Positions 61,101 through 64,000 of a stretch of 64,000 nucleotides of DNA are shown piece after piece. Numbering within the stretch: position 1 is the stretch's first letter; every line of letters begins with the position of its first letter. The notes under the pieces were generated by a model. That model was not told the origin of the DNA, searched no databases, and saw nothing but the letters and a program-made list of their open reading frames with translations. The DNA lies in NCBI RefSeq assembly GCF_000283155.1, contig NW_004454170.1, positions 9,485,675 through 9,549,674 on the forward strand, written 5' to 3'. This stretch comes from Ceratotherium simum simum (Eukaryota > Chordata > Mammalia > Perissodactyla > Rhinocerotidae). The translations under genes were made by a program, and so were the position numbers.

Positions 61101-63010
61101 AGTACAGGGATATGTTCTGAGAAATGTATCATTAGGCGATTTTGTCATTGTGTGAACATCACAGAGTGTACTTACACAAACCAAGATGGTATGGCCTACG
61201 ACACACCTGGGCTATATGGTACTAACCTTATGGGACCGCTGTTGTATATGAGGTCTGTCATTGACTGAAACGTCATTATGCAGTGCATGACTGTACTGAA
61301 ATTCTATCCTATCTTTCAAGGCTCAGCTCATATGACATCTACTTGTTCAAGTCTTCCCTAATATCCTTAGTTGAAATTAATCGCTCCCAGCTCTGTCCTC
61401 TCATTAGAATTGCACTTTTGTTTGTACTACCAGAGAACTTACTGCATTCTGCTTGAGATTAGAGTTCCTTATATAATTGTCAGTATTCTCTGGATGGGAG
61501 CTCCTCTAACACAGGGACCTTTCTTGACCGTCTACGTATGTCCCTGTGCTGTGGGACCAGAGTTTTATTGACACCTACAATTGGTGGGAAAACGATTTGG
61601 TTTACTCTCTTTCTTTCTTTTTTAAACTTTTAAGTAAATGTATTATGGTTCCAAAGGGATTCTAGGGATGACTCACTTGCCAAACACACGTTGCCTACTT
61701 CCTTTCCCACTTCTTGATTATCTGCTTTTATTTTTTTTACTTTTACTTTCTTTGAGGAAGATTAGCTCTGAGCTAACATCCATTGCCAATCCTCCTCTTT
61801 CTTGCTTAGGAAGATTGGCCCTGGGCTATCATCCGTGCTCATCTTTCTCTACTTTATATGGGACACTGCCACAGCATGGCTTTGATAAGTGGTGCATAGG
61901 TCCACACCCGGGATCCGAACCTGTGAACCCCGGGCTGCTGAGGCGGAGTGCATGAACTTAACCGCTAGGCCACTGGGCTGGCCCCTCAGCTTTTATTTAA
62001 TAGTACTAGTATCTTTATTATTTATTACTATGACCACATCATACCTTTTCTTAACATGCTAAAATAAGTCATGACTTCCTTCAAACCATACCTTACACAA
62101 GCTATAGTTCTCACATTCTCCAATGTCTACTTAACTTTTACTTCTATTAACACTATTTTTCTTAATTATTAATTTTATACTATCACAAACTATATTTCAT
62201 GTTTCACTCCAATAAGAGTAGTCTCATTTCACATTTTAAAAGTCTTAAATATCTCTAAGATGACTTCTATAATTAAGTGAAAGTGGAAAATTTTACAGTA
62301 ATTCTTCACTTGGCTTAAAAACTAAGGCTTCTATACCCAGGAAATTAATATACACTTATACATTTATGAGTTTGGCTGCAGTTATTTCATCAGATTTTTG
62401 TGACCTTATCAGTGTTACCTCAGATTATAAACTTCCCAAAGTGCAGGAGCTCTGCCTATTGAACTTTGCTTTATATTGTCTAGGACTATCATATGTATCT
62501 ATTACAACTTAATAAACACTGTTAACTGATGGCAAAATAGGCCAAAGCTCAGAGTTTTACTCTGTTTATCTTTTGGAACAACAACAGTCAAAATGCTATT
62601 TTTGAAAGTAAAGATCAAGGCAAATGTTTGTTTAAGCAAGAGTTAACAAACTAATGCCCTTGGGCCAAATCCTGCCTGTTTTTTGTAAATAATGTTTTTT
62701 TGGAACACAGCCACACCACCACCCTTCCTTTTTTTCTACACATTGTCCATGGCTGCTTTTGTCCTTCAATGGTAGAACTGAGTAGCTGTGACAAAGAGTG
62801 CATAGCCTGCAAAACTTAAAATACTTACTATCTGACTCTTTACAGAGAGATTGCCAATTACTAGTTTAGGCAATGAAAAAAGACATTATATTAAAATAAC
62901 TGATGTTTTCACCTTTAAAGTAGCTTGAGCACCTGGACTATCATCTTGACTACAAAGTACCAGAAGGGATTCCAGGCCAAAGACTGCATCTTGTTCCAGT
63001 GCCAAAAGGT
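27639..63010 (-). CDS. INTS7: INTS7, Integrator complex subunit 7: spliced CDS, 3' part (11 exons)
   Basis: Join (minus strand): 63010-62913, 59390-59151, 57539-57402, 56407-56201, 46623-46429, 45872-45769, 44694-44626, 38511-38379, 32737-32639, 31308-31123, 27926-27639. The exons read through without a stop or frameshift for 584 codons and end in ...RNAYTRF plus TAG. I recognise the protein as INTS7, a subunit of the nuclear Integrator complex. Integrator binds RNA polymerase II, cleaves the 3' ends of snRNAs and attenuates promoter-proximal transcription through its INTS9/INTS11 nuclease and PP2A modules (family knowledge). Visible here: a long alpha-helical repeat region (about the first 430 residues in the window), then a beta-strand-rich C-terminal part and a Gln-rich tail. 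INTS7 is usually 962 aa, so the window would hold residues ~379-962, probably exons 10-20 of 20. The start codon and promoter are outside the window. Intact exons and splice sites argue for a functional gene, not a pseudogene. Confidence 0.96.
27940..28160 (+). repeat. MIR SINE
   Basis: AACATTTATTGAGTGCTTAC, GAGGTAGGTACTATTATCC, ACAGACGAGGAAACCGAAGC and TCACATGGCTAATGAGTAG. It begins 15 bases inside the last INTS7 intron and covers its probable branch-point side. Confidence 0.9.
28249..28801 (+). mobile_element. Solo LTR, ERV1 (gammaretrovirus-like) type
   Basis: 553 bp from TG to CA, flanked on both sides by the 4-bp direct repeat CTTG (28245-28248 and 28802-28805), the target-site size expected for class I ERVs. 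Inside lie a TATA-like GGTATATAAGC (28624) and AATAAA (28695-28700) followed by a CTTTTCTCCTGTTAG region, i.e. an LTR U3-R-U5 order on the plus strand. No internal viral genes are present; it is the product of LTR-LTR recombination. Antisense to INTS7. Confidence 0.85.
31123..31308 (-). CDS. INTS7: INTS7 coding exon j
   Basis: 186 nt, 62 codons, phase 0 ([13 protein letters not shown] ... QSKSGQDYK). Acceptor TTGGTATTCCAG|CTT, donor AAG|GTAATTGAG. Estimated residues 806-867. After a proline-rich linker ([10 protein letters not shown]) the pattern changes from helices to alternating hydrophobic strands ([22 protein letters not shown]), so this exon opens the beta-rich C-terminal domain (inference from pattern). 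Confidence 0.96.
32639..32737 (-). CDS. INTS7: INTS7 coding exon i
   Basis: 99 nt, 33 codons, phase 0 ([12 protein letters not shown] ... [11 protein letters not shown]). Acceptor TTTTTTTCCCTGCAG|CAT, donor AAG|GTAATATAG. Estimated residues 773-805. The exon contains a second acceptor-like sequence, CCTCTTTCATTTCAG, ending at 32678; using it would drop exactly 20 codons in frame. The full-length version is chosen because [10 protein letters not shown] continues the family sequence after PVSYM. Confidence 0.94.
33226..33237 (+). promoter_or_regulatory. CTCF-core-like motif CCACTAGGTGGC
   Basis: Exact match to the CCASYAGRKGGC core of the CTCF consensus (established motif). The flanks match less well. 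It lies in the 5.6 kb INTS7 intron. A single motif match is weak evidence for binding. Confidence 0.35.
33504..33759 (-). mobile_element. ERE SINE, nested with an L1 tail
   Basis: Minus-strand copy: T-rich start, ATTAGCCCTGAGCTAACACC, TCTACTTTATGTGGGACGCC, GGGATCCAAACC and an end at GGCCGGCCCC. It abuts a truncated L1 (33760-33870). The pair is enclosed by a perfect 14-bp repeat, so it appears to have inserted at the L1's A-tail. Confidence 0.92.
33760..33870 (-). mobile_element. 5'-truncated L1 3' end, antisense
   Basis: AACCACTTTATTGAGGTATG and TTAATGTATACAACTTGATG are the antisense 3' end of an L1MA-group element. The 14-bp repeat TCAAAGATATTTTA at 33490-33503 and 33871-33884 is its target-site duplication, with the ERE between one copy and the L1. 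Confidence 0.8.
34755..35645 (+). repeat. L2 LINE, split by an ERE
   Basis: L2 3' landmarks in order: TTGGATTACTGCAAAAGCC, AGGATCAAGTCCAAACTGC, CTTTCGTCGTCAGGCCTCTG, and the tail CCTAGGATCCAATAAATACTTG. The ERE at 34940-35138 interrupts it. Confidence 0.8.
34940..35138 (-). mobile_element. ERE SINE with perfect 19-bp target-site duplication
   Basis: Minus-strand copy ending CCACGGGGCCGGCCC; the middle part is of the CCAGTAGATAGTTGTATGTC / GTTGCTGTATGTGGGACGC type. TCTCCTCCACCTGTTTAAA is repeated exactly at 34921-34939 and 35139-35157. It lacks the usual two GATGTTAGC blocks at its A-rich end. Confidence 0.95.
35700..36190 (+). repeat. MIR SINE, split by an ERE
   Basis: Left part to 35834 (CCAGGCACTGTGCTAGCC, CCTTATGAGGTAGATATT), right part from 36100 (CACACACCTGCTGAGTGG, TTTGAACCTAGGGCTC). 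The two halves rejoin when the ERE and one target-site copy are removed. Confidence 0.82.
35835..36092 (+). mobile_element. ERE SINE
   Basis: GGGGCTGGCCGGGTGGCGC start, CCATATAAAGTAGAGGAAG middle, two GATGTTAGC blocks, A-tail with AAAAG units. Flanks: AGAAAAGGACGTTA (35819) and AGAAAAGGATGTTA (36093), 13 of 14 identical. Confidence 0.95.
36656..37028 (+). mobile_element. MLT1A-like solo LTR (ERVL-MaLR)
   Basis: TGTTATGGACTGAATGTGTG at the start; GGATTAGTGTCCTTATAAG, CCAGCCTCCAGAACTATGAG and AATAAATGTCTGTTGTTTAA; ends ACTAAGACA. 373 bp. The flanking 5-mers CTAGG and CTGGG are a probable 5-bp target-site duplication with one change, as expected for ERVL. No internal sequence. Confidence 0.88.
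37242..38081 (+). mobile_element. MER5A hAT MITE, split by a Tigger element
   Basis: Left part 37242-37364 (CGGTGGTTCTCAACCTTGG, GAATCACCTGGGAGCTTTTA, TTAATTGGTCTGGGGAGGCC), right part 38027-38081 (CCCTAAGTGATTCTAATATG, CCAGGGTTGAGAACTATTG). Confidence 0.9.
37367..38024 (+). mobile_element. Tigger (pogo/Tc1-mariner) element, internally deleted
   Basis: Bounded by TA on both sides (37365-37366, 38025-38026). The ends CAGTAGTGCCC and, inverted, CAGTGGTCCCG are the terminal inverted repeats. Inside, a relic of the transposase N-terminus is readable from the ATG at 37671 ([14 protein letters not shown] ... [10 protein letters not shown]) and stops early. 658 bp, so most of the transposase is missing. 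Subfamily not resolved. Confidence 0.9.
38160..38340 (+). repeat. MIR SINE
   Basis: GTGCTAAGTGCTTTCACGG, TTTCATCCTCACAACAATGC, CAGGTAGGTACTATATTAGC. Confidence 0.82.
38379..38511 (-). CDS. INTS7: INTS7 coding exon h (followed by a GC donor)
   Basis: 133 nt: one base finishing the split serine, then 44 codons ([12 protein letters not shown] ... [11 protein letters not shown]). The true acceptor is TTAACTTCAG|TTTCCAG. A second AG seven bases later (TTCCAG|GAATAT) would break the frame. The 3' end is ATG followed by GCAAGTGG, a GC donor with an otherwise near-ideal GCAAGT core. Estimated residues 728-772; contains a charged helix ([20 protein letters not shown]). Confidence 0.93.
38545..38760 (+). 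repeat. MIR SINE
   Basis: ATTTTACAGATGAGGAAACTG, AACTAGTAAATGACAAGCTGG and an ATTCAAACCTAGACATGAC 3' part. An ancient repeat-like segment of unresolved family continues to about 39080 (CATTCATGCCTGGAGAAATG). Confidence 0.78.
39240..39510 (+). repeat. MIR SINE, diverged
   Basis: ACTACGTGCAAGGCACTTC, TTAATCACCACAACCACTC, CTAAGAGACAGGCATCATTA. Confidence 0.65.
39700..42480 (-). mobile_element. L1 (L1M) block, antisense, with inserted ERE
   Basis: A long antisense L1 3' region: GTAGTATTCCACTGTATGG, TCCAATTTTTGTTATTACA, ATTTGCATTTCTCTGATG and TTGTCAATTCTTAAAAATTGG, continuing into ORF2-derived sequence (TTACTATAGCTTTATACTAAG). Heavily mutated. The upper end (41760-42480) is less certain than the rest. 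Interrupted by the ERE at 41515-41752. Confidence 0.8.
41515..41752 (-). mobile_element. ERE SINE, diverged
   Basis: T-rich start, ATTGGCCCTGTGCTAACATC, CCCAAAGCCTCAATATATAG, CAGGATCCGAACCCATG and CCACGGGGCTGGTCC. More substitutions than the other copies, so probably older. No clear target-site duplication. Confidence 0.88.
43121..43180. repeat. Tandem repeat, 3 x 20 bp
   Basis: Unit ACAGTATATTATAACTATAT; the first copy differs at one base and the third in its last few bases. Followed by a partial inverted segment (AATACAGTGTAACTGTATTA). Confidence 0.92.
44420..44610 (-). repeat. MIR-like fragment
   Basis: GGAGTCAGAAAATCAAGG, CTATGTGACCCTAAGCAAATG and GTGTCTTCTTTTATAATACC are in MIR order. 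It abuts the donor side of exon g. Confidence 0.5.
44626..44694 (-). CDS. INTS7: INTS7 coding exon g (69 nt, small)
   Basis: Short exon, found by continuing the frame. One base (A) completes the leucine begun in exon f. Then come 22 codons ([20 protein letters not shown] to SA) and two bases (AG) of a split serine. Acceptor TTAATCCAG|A, donor AG|GTATTTAAA. Estimated residues 705-728. It begins with three CAG codons. The exon is too short to stand out alone; the exact phase match on both sides supports it. Confidence 0.92.
45158..45193. repeat. Perfect 18-bp direct duplication
   Basis: GGGTCCAGAGCATTCATT occurs twice back to back (45158-45175, 45176-45193) in the intron between exons f and g. 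Confidence 0.97.
45769..45872 (-). CDS. INTS7: INTS7 coding exon f
   Basis: 104 nt: 34 codons from [12 protein letters not shown] to SATLRNVE, plus two bases (CT) of a split leucine codon. Acceptor TTCTTTATAG|ATG, donor CT|GTATCC. Estimated residues 671-704. The initial ATG is an internal methionine, not a translation start, because the upstream exon joins in frame. Confidence 0.94.
45873..46428 (-). other. INTS7: INTS7 GC-AG intron between exons e and f (556 bp)
   Basis: The intron starts GCATGTCTTAAC and ends TTCTTCTTTATAG. AT-rich, with no repeat recognised. The only in-frame join between SNQ and MKQS forces the GC donor. Confidence 0.85.
46429..46623 (-). CDS. INTS7: INTS7 coding exon e (followed by a GC donor)
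   Basis: 195 nt, 65 codons, phase 0 ([12 protein letters not shown] ... [10 protein letters not shown]). Acceptor TTTTTTCTAG|GCT. The 3' end joins in frame to MKQSMEEF in the next exon only if the exon ends at CAG, and the following intron then begins GCATGT, a GC donor. The GT four bases further on would shift the frame. Estimated residues 606-670; helical, with a proline-rich loop (KTSPPPA). Confidence 0.93.
47158..47403 (-). mobile_element. ERE SINE with perfect 15-bp target-site duplication
   Basis: Minus-strand copy ending CCACCGGGCCGGCCCC, with ACTTTATATGGGACACTGCC in the middle. TGAGTAGACACTTTA is repeated exactly at 47143-47157 and 47404-47418. Confidence 0.95.
47419..49110. other. 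INTS7 intron stretch, nothing recognised
   Basis: AT-rich intron DNA inside the 9.6 kb intron. No repeat family, exon or reading frame that I can support. Confidence 0.5.
49116..49164. repeat. (A)n(TA)n microsatellite
   Basis: About 21 A followed by about 14 TA dinucleotides, adjoining an antisense L1 fragment. Confidence 0.95.
49165..49335 (-). mobile_element. L1MA 3' fragment, antisense
   Basis: AGCCACCATTCTACTTTCTG, ATATCACATATAAGTGAAATC and CTTATTTCACCTAGTATAA match the antisense L1 region also seen at 16150-16200. Confidence 0.7.
49340..50435 (+). mobile_element. L1 5'/ORF1 region or HAL1 fragment, sense
   Basis: GAAAATTCTGGATCTGAAAA, AATGAAATTAAGGACTTATTG and GAGACAATGTAAGAGAGAATT resemble the 5'/ORF1 part of old L1 or HAL1 elements. 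No open frame left. Assignment of the first 400 bp is uncertain. Confidence 0.55.
50436..51190 (+). mobile_element. L1 (L1M) ORF2/3' fragments, sense
   Basis: Two pieces: 50436-50900 (TGTGTAGAAGAATGTTCATC, AATAGCCCCAACCTGGAAAT) and 50905-51190 (AGATAATATTTGCAACTCAT, CCAGAACATATAAAAAACTC). The order does not follow a single L1, so they are separate insertions or are rearranged. Confidence 0.75.
51195..52552 (+). mobile_element. L1MA-group element 3' part, sense, with inserted ERE
   Basis: AATGAAAAGGCAACCTATTT, ATGGGCAGAGATCTGAATAG, ATGCTCAACATCACTAATC, GTAAATTGGTGCAGCCACTA, AGCGGTGGTTGCC-type 3' UTR (52215) and the tail TACCTCAATAAAATAAATTT. Interrupted once by the ERE at 51331-51575. ORF2 remnants carry many stops. 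Confidence 0.92.
51331..51575 (+). mobile_element. ERE SINE inside an L1
   Basis: GGGCCAGCCCGGTGGCATAG start, AGATCCCGGGTGCAGACC, two GATGTTAGC blocks. The 13-bp L1 sequence CCCAAACAATCCA is present exactly on both sides (51318-51330, 51576-51588). Confidence 0.95.
52555..53752 (+). mobile_element. L1M element, sense, interrupted by two MER20-like MITEs
   Basis: The left part ends in GCAATTCCACTCCTAGGT (52747) and the right part resumes at CCTAGAGAAACTTTTACACA. GTTCACAGCAGTACTGTTTA and a TTTAATAAAAACAAAAATTA tail follow. The interruption covers 52748-53166. Confidence 0.82.
52951..53166 (-). mobile_element. MER20 hAT-Charlie MITE with perfect 8-bp duplication
   Basis: GGGGTTTTCAACCTCC start, CTCTACCCACTAAATGCCAG and AGATGTCTCCAGACATTGCC, end GTTGAGAATCACTG. 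CCTAGAGA is present on both sides (52943-52950, 53167-53174). A second, more diverged MER20-like copy precedes it at about 52785-52900 (CACTAAAGTCAGCAGCAGTC, ACTGTGACAAACAGAAACAT). Confidence 0.88.
53755..54279 (+). mobile_element. MLT1-type LTR (ERVL-MaLR)
   Basis: GCAGAATGATAAGATGGTTCC, TGGTATCCACACTTTGGGTA, GGAATATGGCAAAGGTGATG, and the end AAAACTAATACA. 525 bp; no internal region. Ends approximate. Confidence 0.82.
54280..56200. other. INTS7 intron stretch, mostly unassigned
   Basis: A MIR/L2-like piece lies at about 54690-54850 (AAGCATTGCCTGGCACACAGC, TTGGGTCACAATGTGTTAATGG). The rest, up to exon d, shows nothing I can name. Confidence 0.45.
56201..56407 (-). CDS. INTS7: INTS7 coding exon d
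   Basis: 207 nt, 69 codons, phase 0 ([12 protein letters not shown] ... YHKGIASLT). The acceptor lies behind a nine-T tract ending in AG; the donor is ACA|GTAAGTCC, a strong match to consensus. Contains the helical segment [20 protein letters not shown], with tandem-helix character. Estimated residues 537-605. The next exon lies 9.6 kb away, beyond the largest intron in the window. Confidence 0.95.
56705..56940 (+). mobile_element. Possible diverged MER20-like MITE
   Basis: GGGCCAGGGATGCTCCATGG, GTGCTTGGATGCTTGGACAG and a final TTTGAGAAACACTGT follow the MER20 order loosely. Low similarity. Confidence 0.4.
57402..57539 (-). CDS. INTS7: INTS7 coding exon c
   Basis: 138 nt, 46 codons, phase 0 ([12 protein letters not shown] ... 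[10 protein letters not shown]). Acceptor TCAATCTTAG|GTG, donor ATG|GTATGTATT. Helical-repeat region, estimated residues 491-536. The first intron base pair after the acceptor is read as GTG, which looks like a donor motif; the reading frame across from exon b (QELL|VSLA) shows it is coding. Confidence 0.95.
57540..59150 (-). other. INTS7: INTS7 intron between exons b and c (1.6 kb)
   Basis: GT-AG intron. The lower third (57690-58200) is an old L1 3' fragment; the rest shows no recognisable element. The adjoining intron 56408-57401 (1.0 kb, exons c to d) holds a possible MER20 relic at about 56705-56940 and nothing else I can name. Confidence 0.75.
57690..58200 (+). mobile_element. L1M 3' fragment, sense
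   Basis: GCATTGTTTATAATAGCAAAT, GAAATACTACACAGCAGTGA and TAGTTATCTCTGGGAGAAGG are L1 3' landmarks. Confidence 0.75.
59151..59390 (-). CDS. INTS7: INTS7 coding exon b
   Basis: 240 nt, 80 codons, phase 0 at both ends ([12 protein letters not shown] ... [10 protein letters not shown]). Acceptor CATTGTGCAG|ATT, donor CTG|GTAAAGAG. The sequence is a run of helices with regularly spaced Leu, Ile and Met, including [18 protein letters not shown], as expected for a helical-repeat scaffold. Estimated residues 411-490. An open frame continues into the intron on both sides, but the GT/AG sites and the match to the family fix the ends. Confidence 0.95.
60184..60514 (-). mobile_element. ERE SINE, long form
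   Basis: T-tract, two GAGCTAACATC blocks, CCCAGTAGATAGTTGCATGTC, GTATGTGGGACGCCGCCTC, CGGGATCCGAACCCGGGC and the end GGGGCCGGCCCC. Flanked by CTCTCCCTACTAATTCT and CTCTCCCTAATTCT, a duplication with a 3-bp indel. Confidence 0.95.
60625..60830 (-). repeat. MIR SINE
   Basis: CCCAGAGTTAAAGTCAGC, TTATTTTCTCTCTCTGAGTC and TTAATTTCCTCATGAGAATAC are in MIR order; ends near TTTGACACATAATAGACAC. Confidence 0.7.
60880..61570 (+). repeat. L2 LINE, split by MER2
   Basis: TAGAATCAAGCCAAGGCTCC and TCCATGAATGGGCTGC lie before the MER2; TTTCAAGGCTCAGCTCATATG and CAAGTCTTCCCTAATATCC lie after it. Confidence 0.75.
61084..61293 (+). mobile_element. MER2-like Tigger-derived MITE
   Basis: CAGTCACGCGTTGCTTAAG start and, inverted, CAGTCATGCACTGC end. 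GAGTGTACTTACACAAACC and a CTTATGGGACCGCTGTTG block lie inside. Flanked by TA (61082-61083, 61294-61295). Confidence 0.9.
61735..61984 (-). mobile_element. ERE SINE
   Basis: TTAGCTCTGAGCTAACATCC, TCTCTACTTTATATGGGAC, CGGGATCCGAACCTGTG, end GGGCTGGCCCC-like. Flanks TCTGCTTTTATTT and TCAGCTTTTATTT form a 13-bp duplication with one change. Confidence 0.93.
62635..62868 (+). mobile_element. Non-autonomous hAT-type MER element
   Basis: TTAACAAACTAATGCCC, TTGGGCCAAATCCTGCCTG, TTTTTTTGGAACACAGCCAC, ATGGCTGCTTTTGTCC and GAGATTGCCAATTACT are typical of a common MER-class MITE; I cannot fix the subfamily. Confidence 0.6.
62913..63010 (-). CDS. INTS7: INTS7 coding exon a (first in window, probably exon 10)
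   Basis: 98 nt. The exon starts with two bases (AC) that complete a split codon from the upstream exon, then 32 codons running from [12 protein letters not shown] to GAQATLK. The acceptor is TTTTTCCTCTAG and the donor AAG|GTGAAAAC; it ends in phase 0. The amphipathic leucine-rich pattern fits the ARM/HEAT-like helical repeat part of INTS7. Estimated residues 379-410, assuming a 962-aa protein. The preceding exon is not in the window; the 1 kb upstream is intron filled by an L1. Confidence 0.93.
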
Positions 63011-63244
63011 CTAGAGGAAAAATACTAAGTTTGATAGTGGTCAAGTACAGAAGATTAAACAGACACACATACACACTTAGGAAAAAAAACATTAAGAGGT
63101 CTGAATATACGAAACACTTCAATGGGTAAAGCTAACCTTCCTGAAAAAGTACATGTGGCATTACTTCTGAAATGTAAAGTCTATCTTCAGACTTTTATAT
63201 TTCCACTACTTTTTTGAAGAACATAAAAATATATACATTAACTT

Positions 63245-64000
63245 AAACTATAAAGCTTCTGCACAGCAAAGGAAACCATTAACAAAATGAAAAGGCAACT
63301 TACACATGAGAGAAGATATTTGCAAATCATATATCTGATAAGGGGTTAATATCCAAAATATATAAAGAATTCATACAACTCAATAGCGAAAAAACCAAAC
63401 AATCTAATTAAAAACTGGGCAGAGGATCTGAATAGATATTTTTCCAAAGAAGAAACACAGATGGACAAAAGGTACAAGAAAAGATGCTGAATATCACTAA
63501 ATCATCAGGGAAATGCAAATCAAAACCACAATGAAATATCACCTCACACCTGTTAGTATGGCTATTATCAAAAAGATAAGAAACAAGAAGTGTTGGCTAG
63601 GATCTGAAGAAAAGGGCACCCTCACGCACTGTTGGTGGTAATGTACATTGCTATAGCCACTATGGAAAACAGTATGGAGGTTCCTCAAAAATTAAAAATA
63701 GAACTACCATATGATCTAGCACTTCTACTTCTGAATATTTATCCAAAGAAAATGAAAACACTATCTCAAAAAGATATATGCACCCCATGTTCACTGCAGT
63801 ATTATTTATAATAGCCAAGATCTGGAAACAACCGAAGTGTTCAATGATGAATGAATGGATAAAGACAATGTGATACATAAACACACACACACACACATAT
63901 ACAATGAAATATTATTCAGCCATTAAAAGAAGGAAATCTTGCCATTTGCAACAACATGGATGCACCTTGAGCCATTATGCTAAGTGAAGTAAGTCAGACA
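63245..64000 (+). mobile_element. L1MA-group ORF2 3' part, sense, cut by window end
   Basis: AGCTTCTGCACAGCAAAGG, AATCATATATCTGATAAGG, TGGGCAGAGGATCTGAATAG, AACACAGATGGACAAAAGG, and on to AGCCATTATGCTAAGTGAAG at the edge. Same family region as 51195-52150; carries a (CA)n run at 63885-63897. Confidence 0.9.

Larger units (their letters stand above)
59391..62912 (-). other. INTS7: INTS7 intron between exons a and b (3.5 kb)
   Basis: GT-AG intron. It contains, from low to high coordinate: unassigned sequence to about 60180, an ERE (60184-60514), a MIR (60625-60830), an L2 interrupted by MER2 (60880-61570), a second ERE (61735-61984), unassigned AT-rich DNA, and a hAT-type MER relic (62635-62868). 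No reading frame of interest. Confidence 0.8.

Noticed and set aside
1..64000. CRISPR array, prokaryotic operon, or phage-like system
   Set aside because: No regularly spaced repeats, no dense open frames; base composition and repeats are those of a mammalian chromosome.

Overview
This is a 64 kb window of a placental-mammal nuclear genome, almost certainly from a perissodactyl and most likely a horse-type (equid) genome. The lineage call rests on ten copies of a tRNA-derived SINE that starts GGGGCTGGCC / GGGCCGGCCC, has a GGATCC-centred B-box region and ends in two GATGTTAGCTCAGG blocks plus an A-tail. These are the hallmarks of the equine repetitive elements (ERE). Older layers shared by all placentals (MIR, L2, L1M, MER5, MER20, MER2, Tigger, MLT1 LTRs) lie underneath.

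The only protein-coding gene I can support is INTS7 (Integrator complex subunit 7), on the minus strand. Eleven coding exons lie between 63010 and 27639, and all splice phases agree. They give 1757 nt, i.e. 584 complete codons plus stop: the C-terminal ~60% of the protein, residues ~379-962 if the total length is the family's usual 962. The 5' exons and the promoter lie beyond base 64000. Nothing in the reading frame is broken. Two of the ten introns inside the window start with GC instead of GT (donors after 46429 and 38379). The 3' UTR runs from 27638 down to a likely AATAAA signal at 26159-26154 and has a SINE inserted in it.

Layout: 1-26.1 kb is gene-free intergenic DNA. It holds a GA-rich microsatellite, a CR1/L3 relic, MLT1 and MER5 fragments, MIRs, and an L1 block near 14.2-16.2 kb. 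In human the neighbour on this side is LPGAT1, so this is probably the LPGAT1-INTS7 interval; no exon of it is visible. From 26.1-64 kb the sequence is INTS7: small exons in introns of 0.6-9.6 kb filled with transposons. Notable insertions are a solo ERV1-type LTR in the last intron (28249-28801), an MLT1A-like solo LTR (36656-37028), a Tigger element inside a MER5A (37242-38081), and a 4.6 kb stack of L1 pieces in the 9.6 kb intron (49.2-53.8 kb).

I looked for an undescribed system on both strands and found none. The observations of most value are the two GC-AG introns, a strong in-frame cryptic acceptor inside one exon, the SINE in the 3' UTR, and several insertions whose order can be read from intact target-site duplications.
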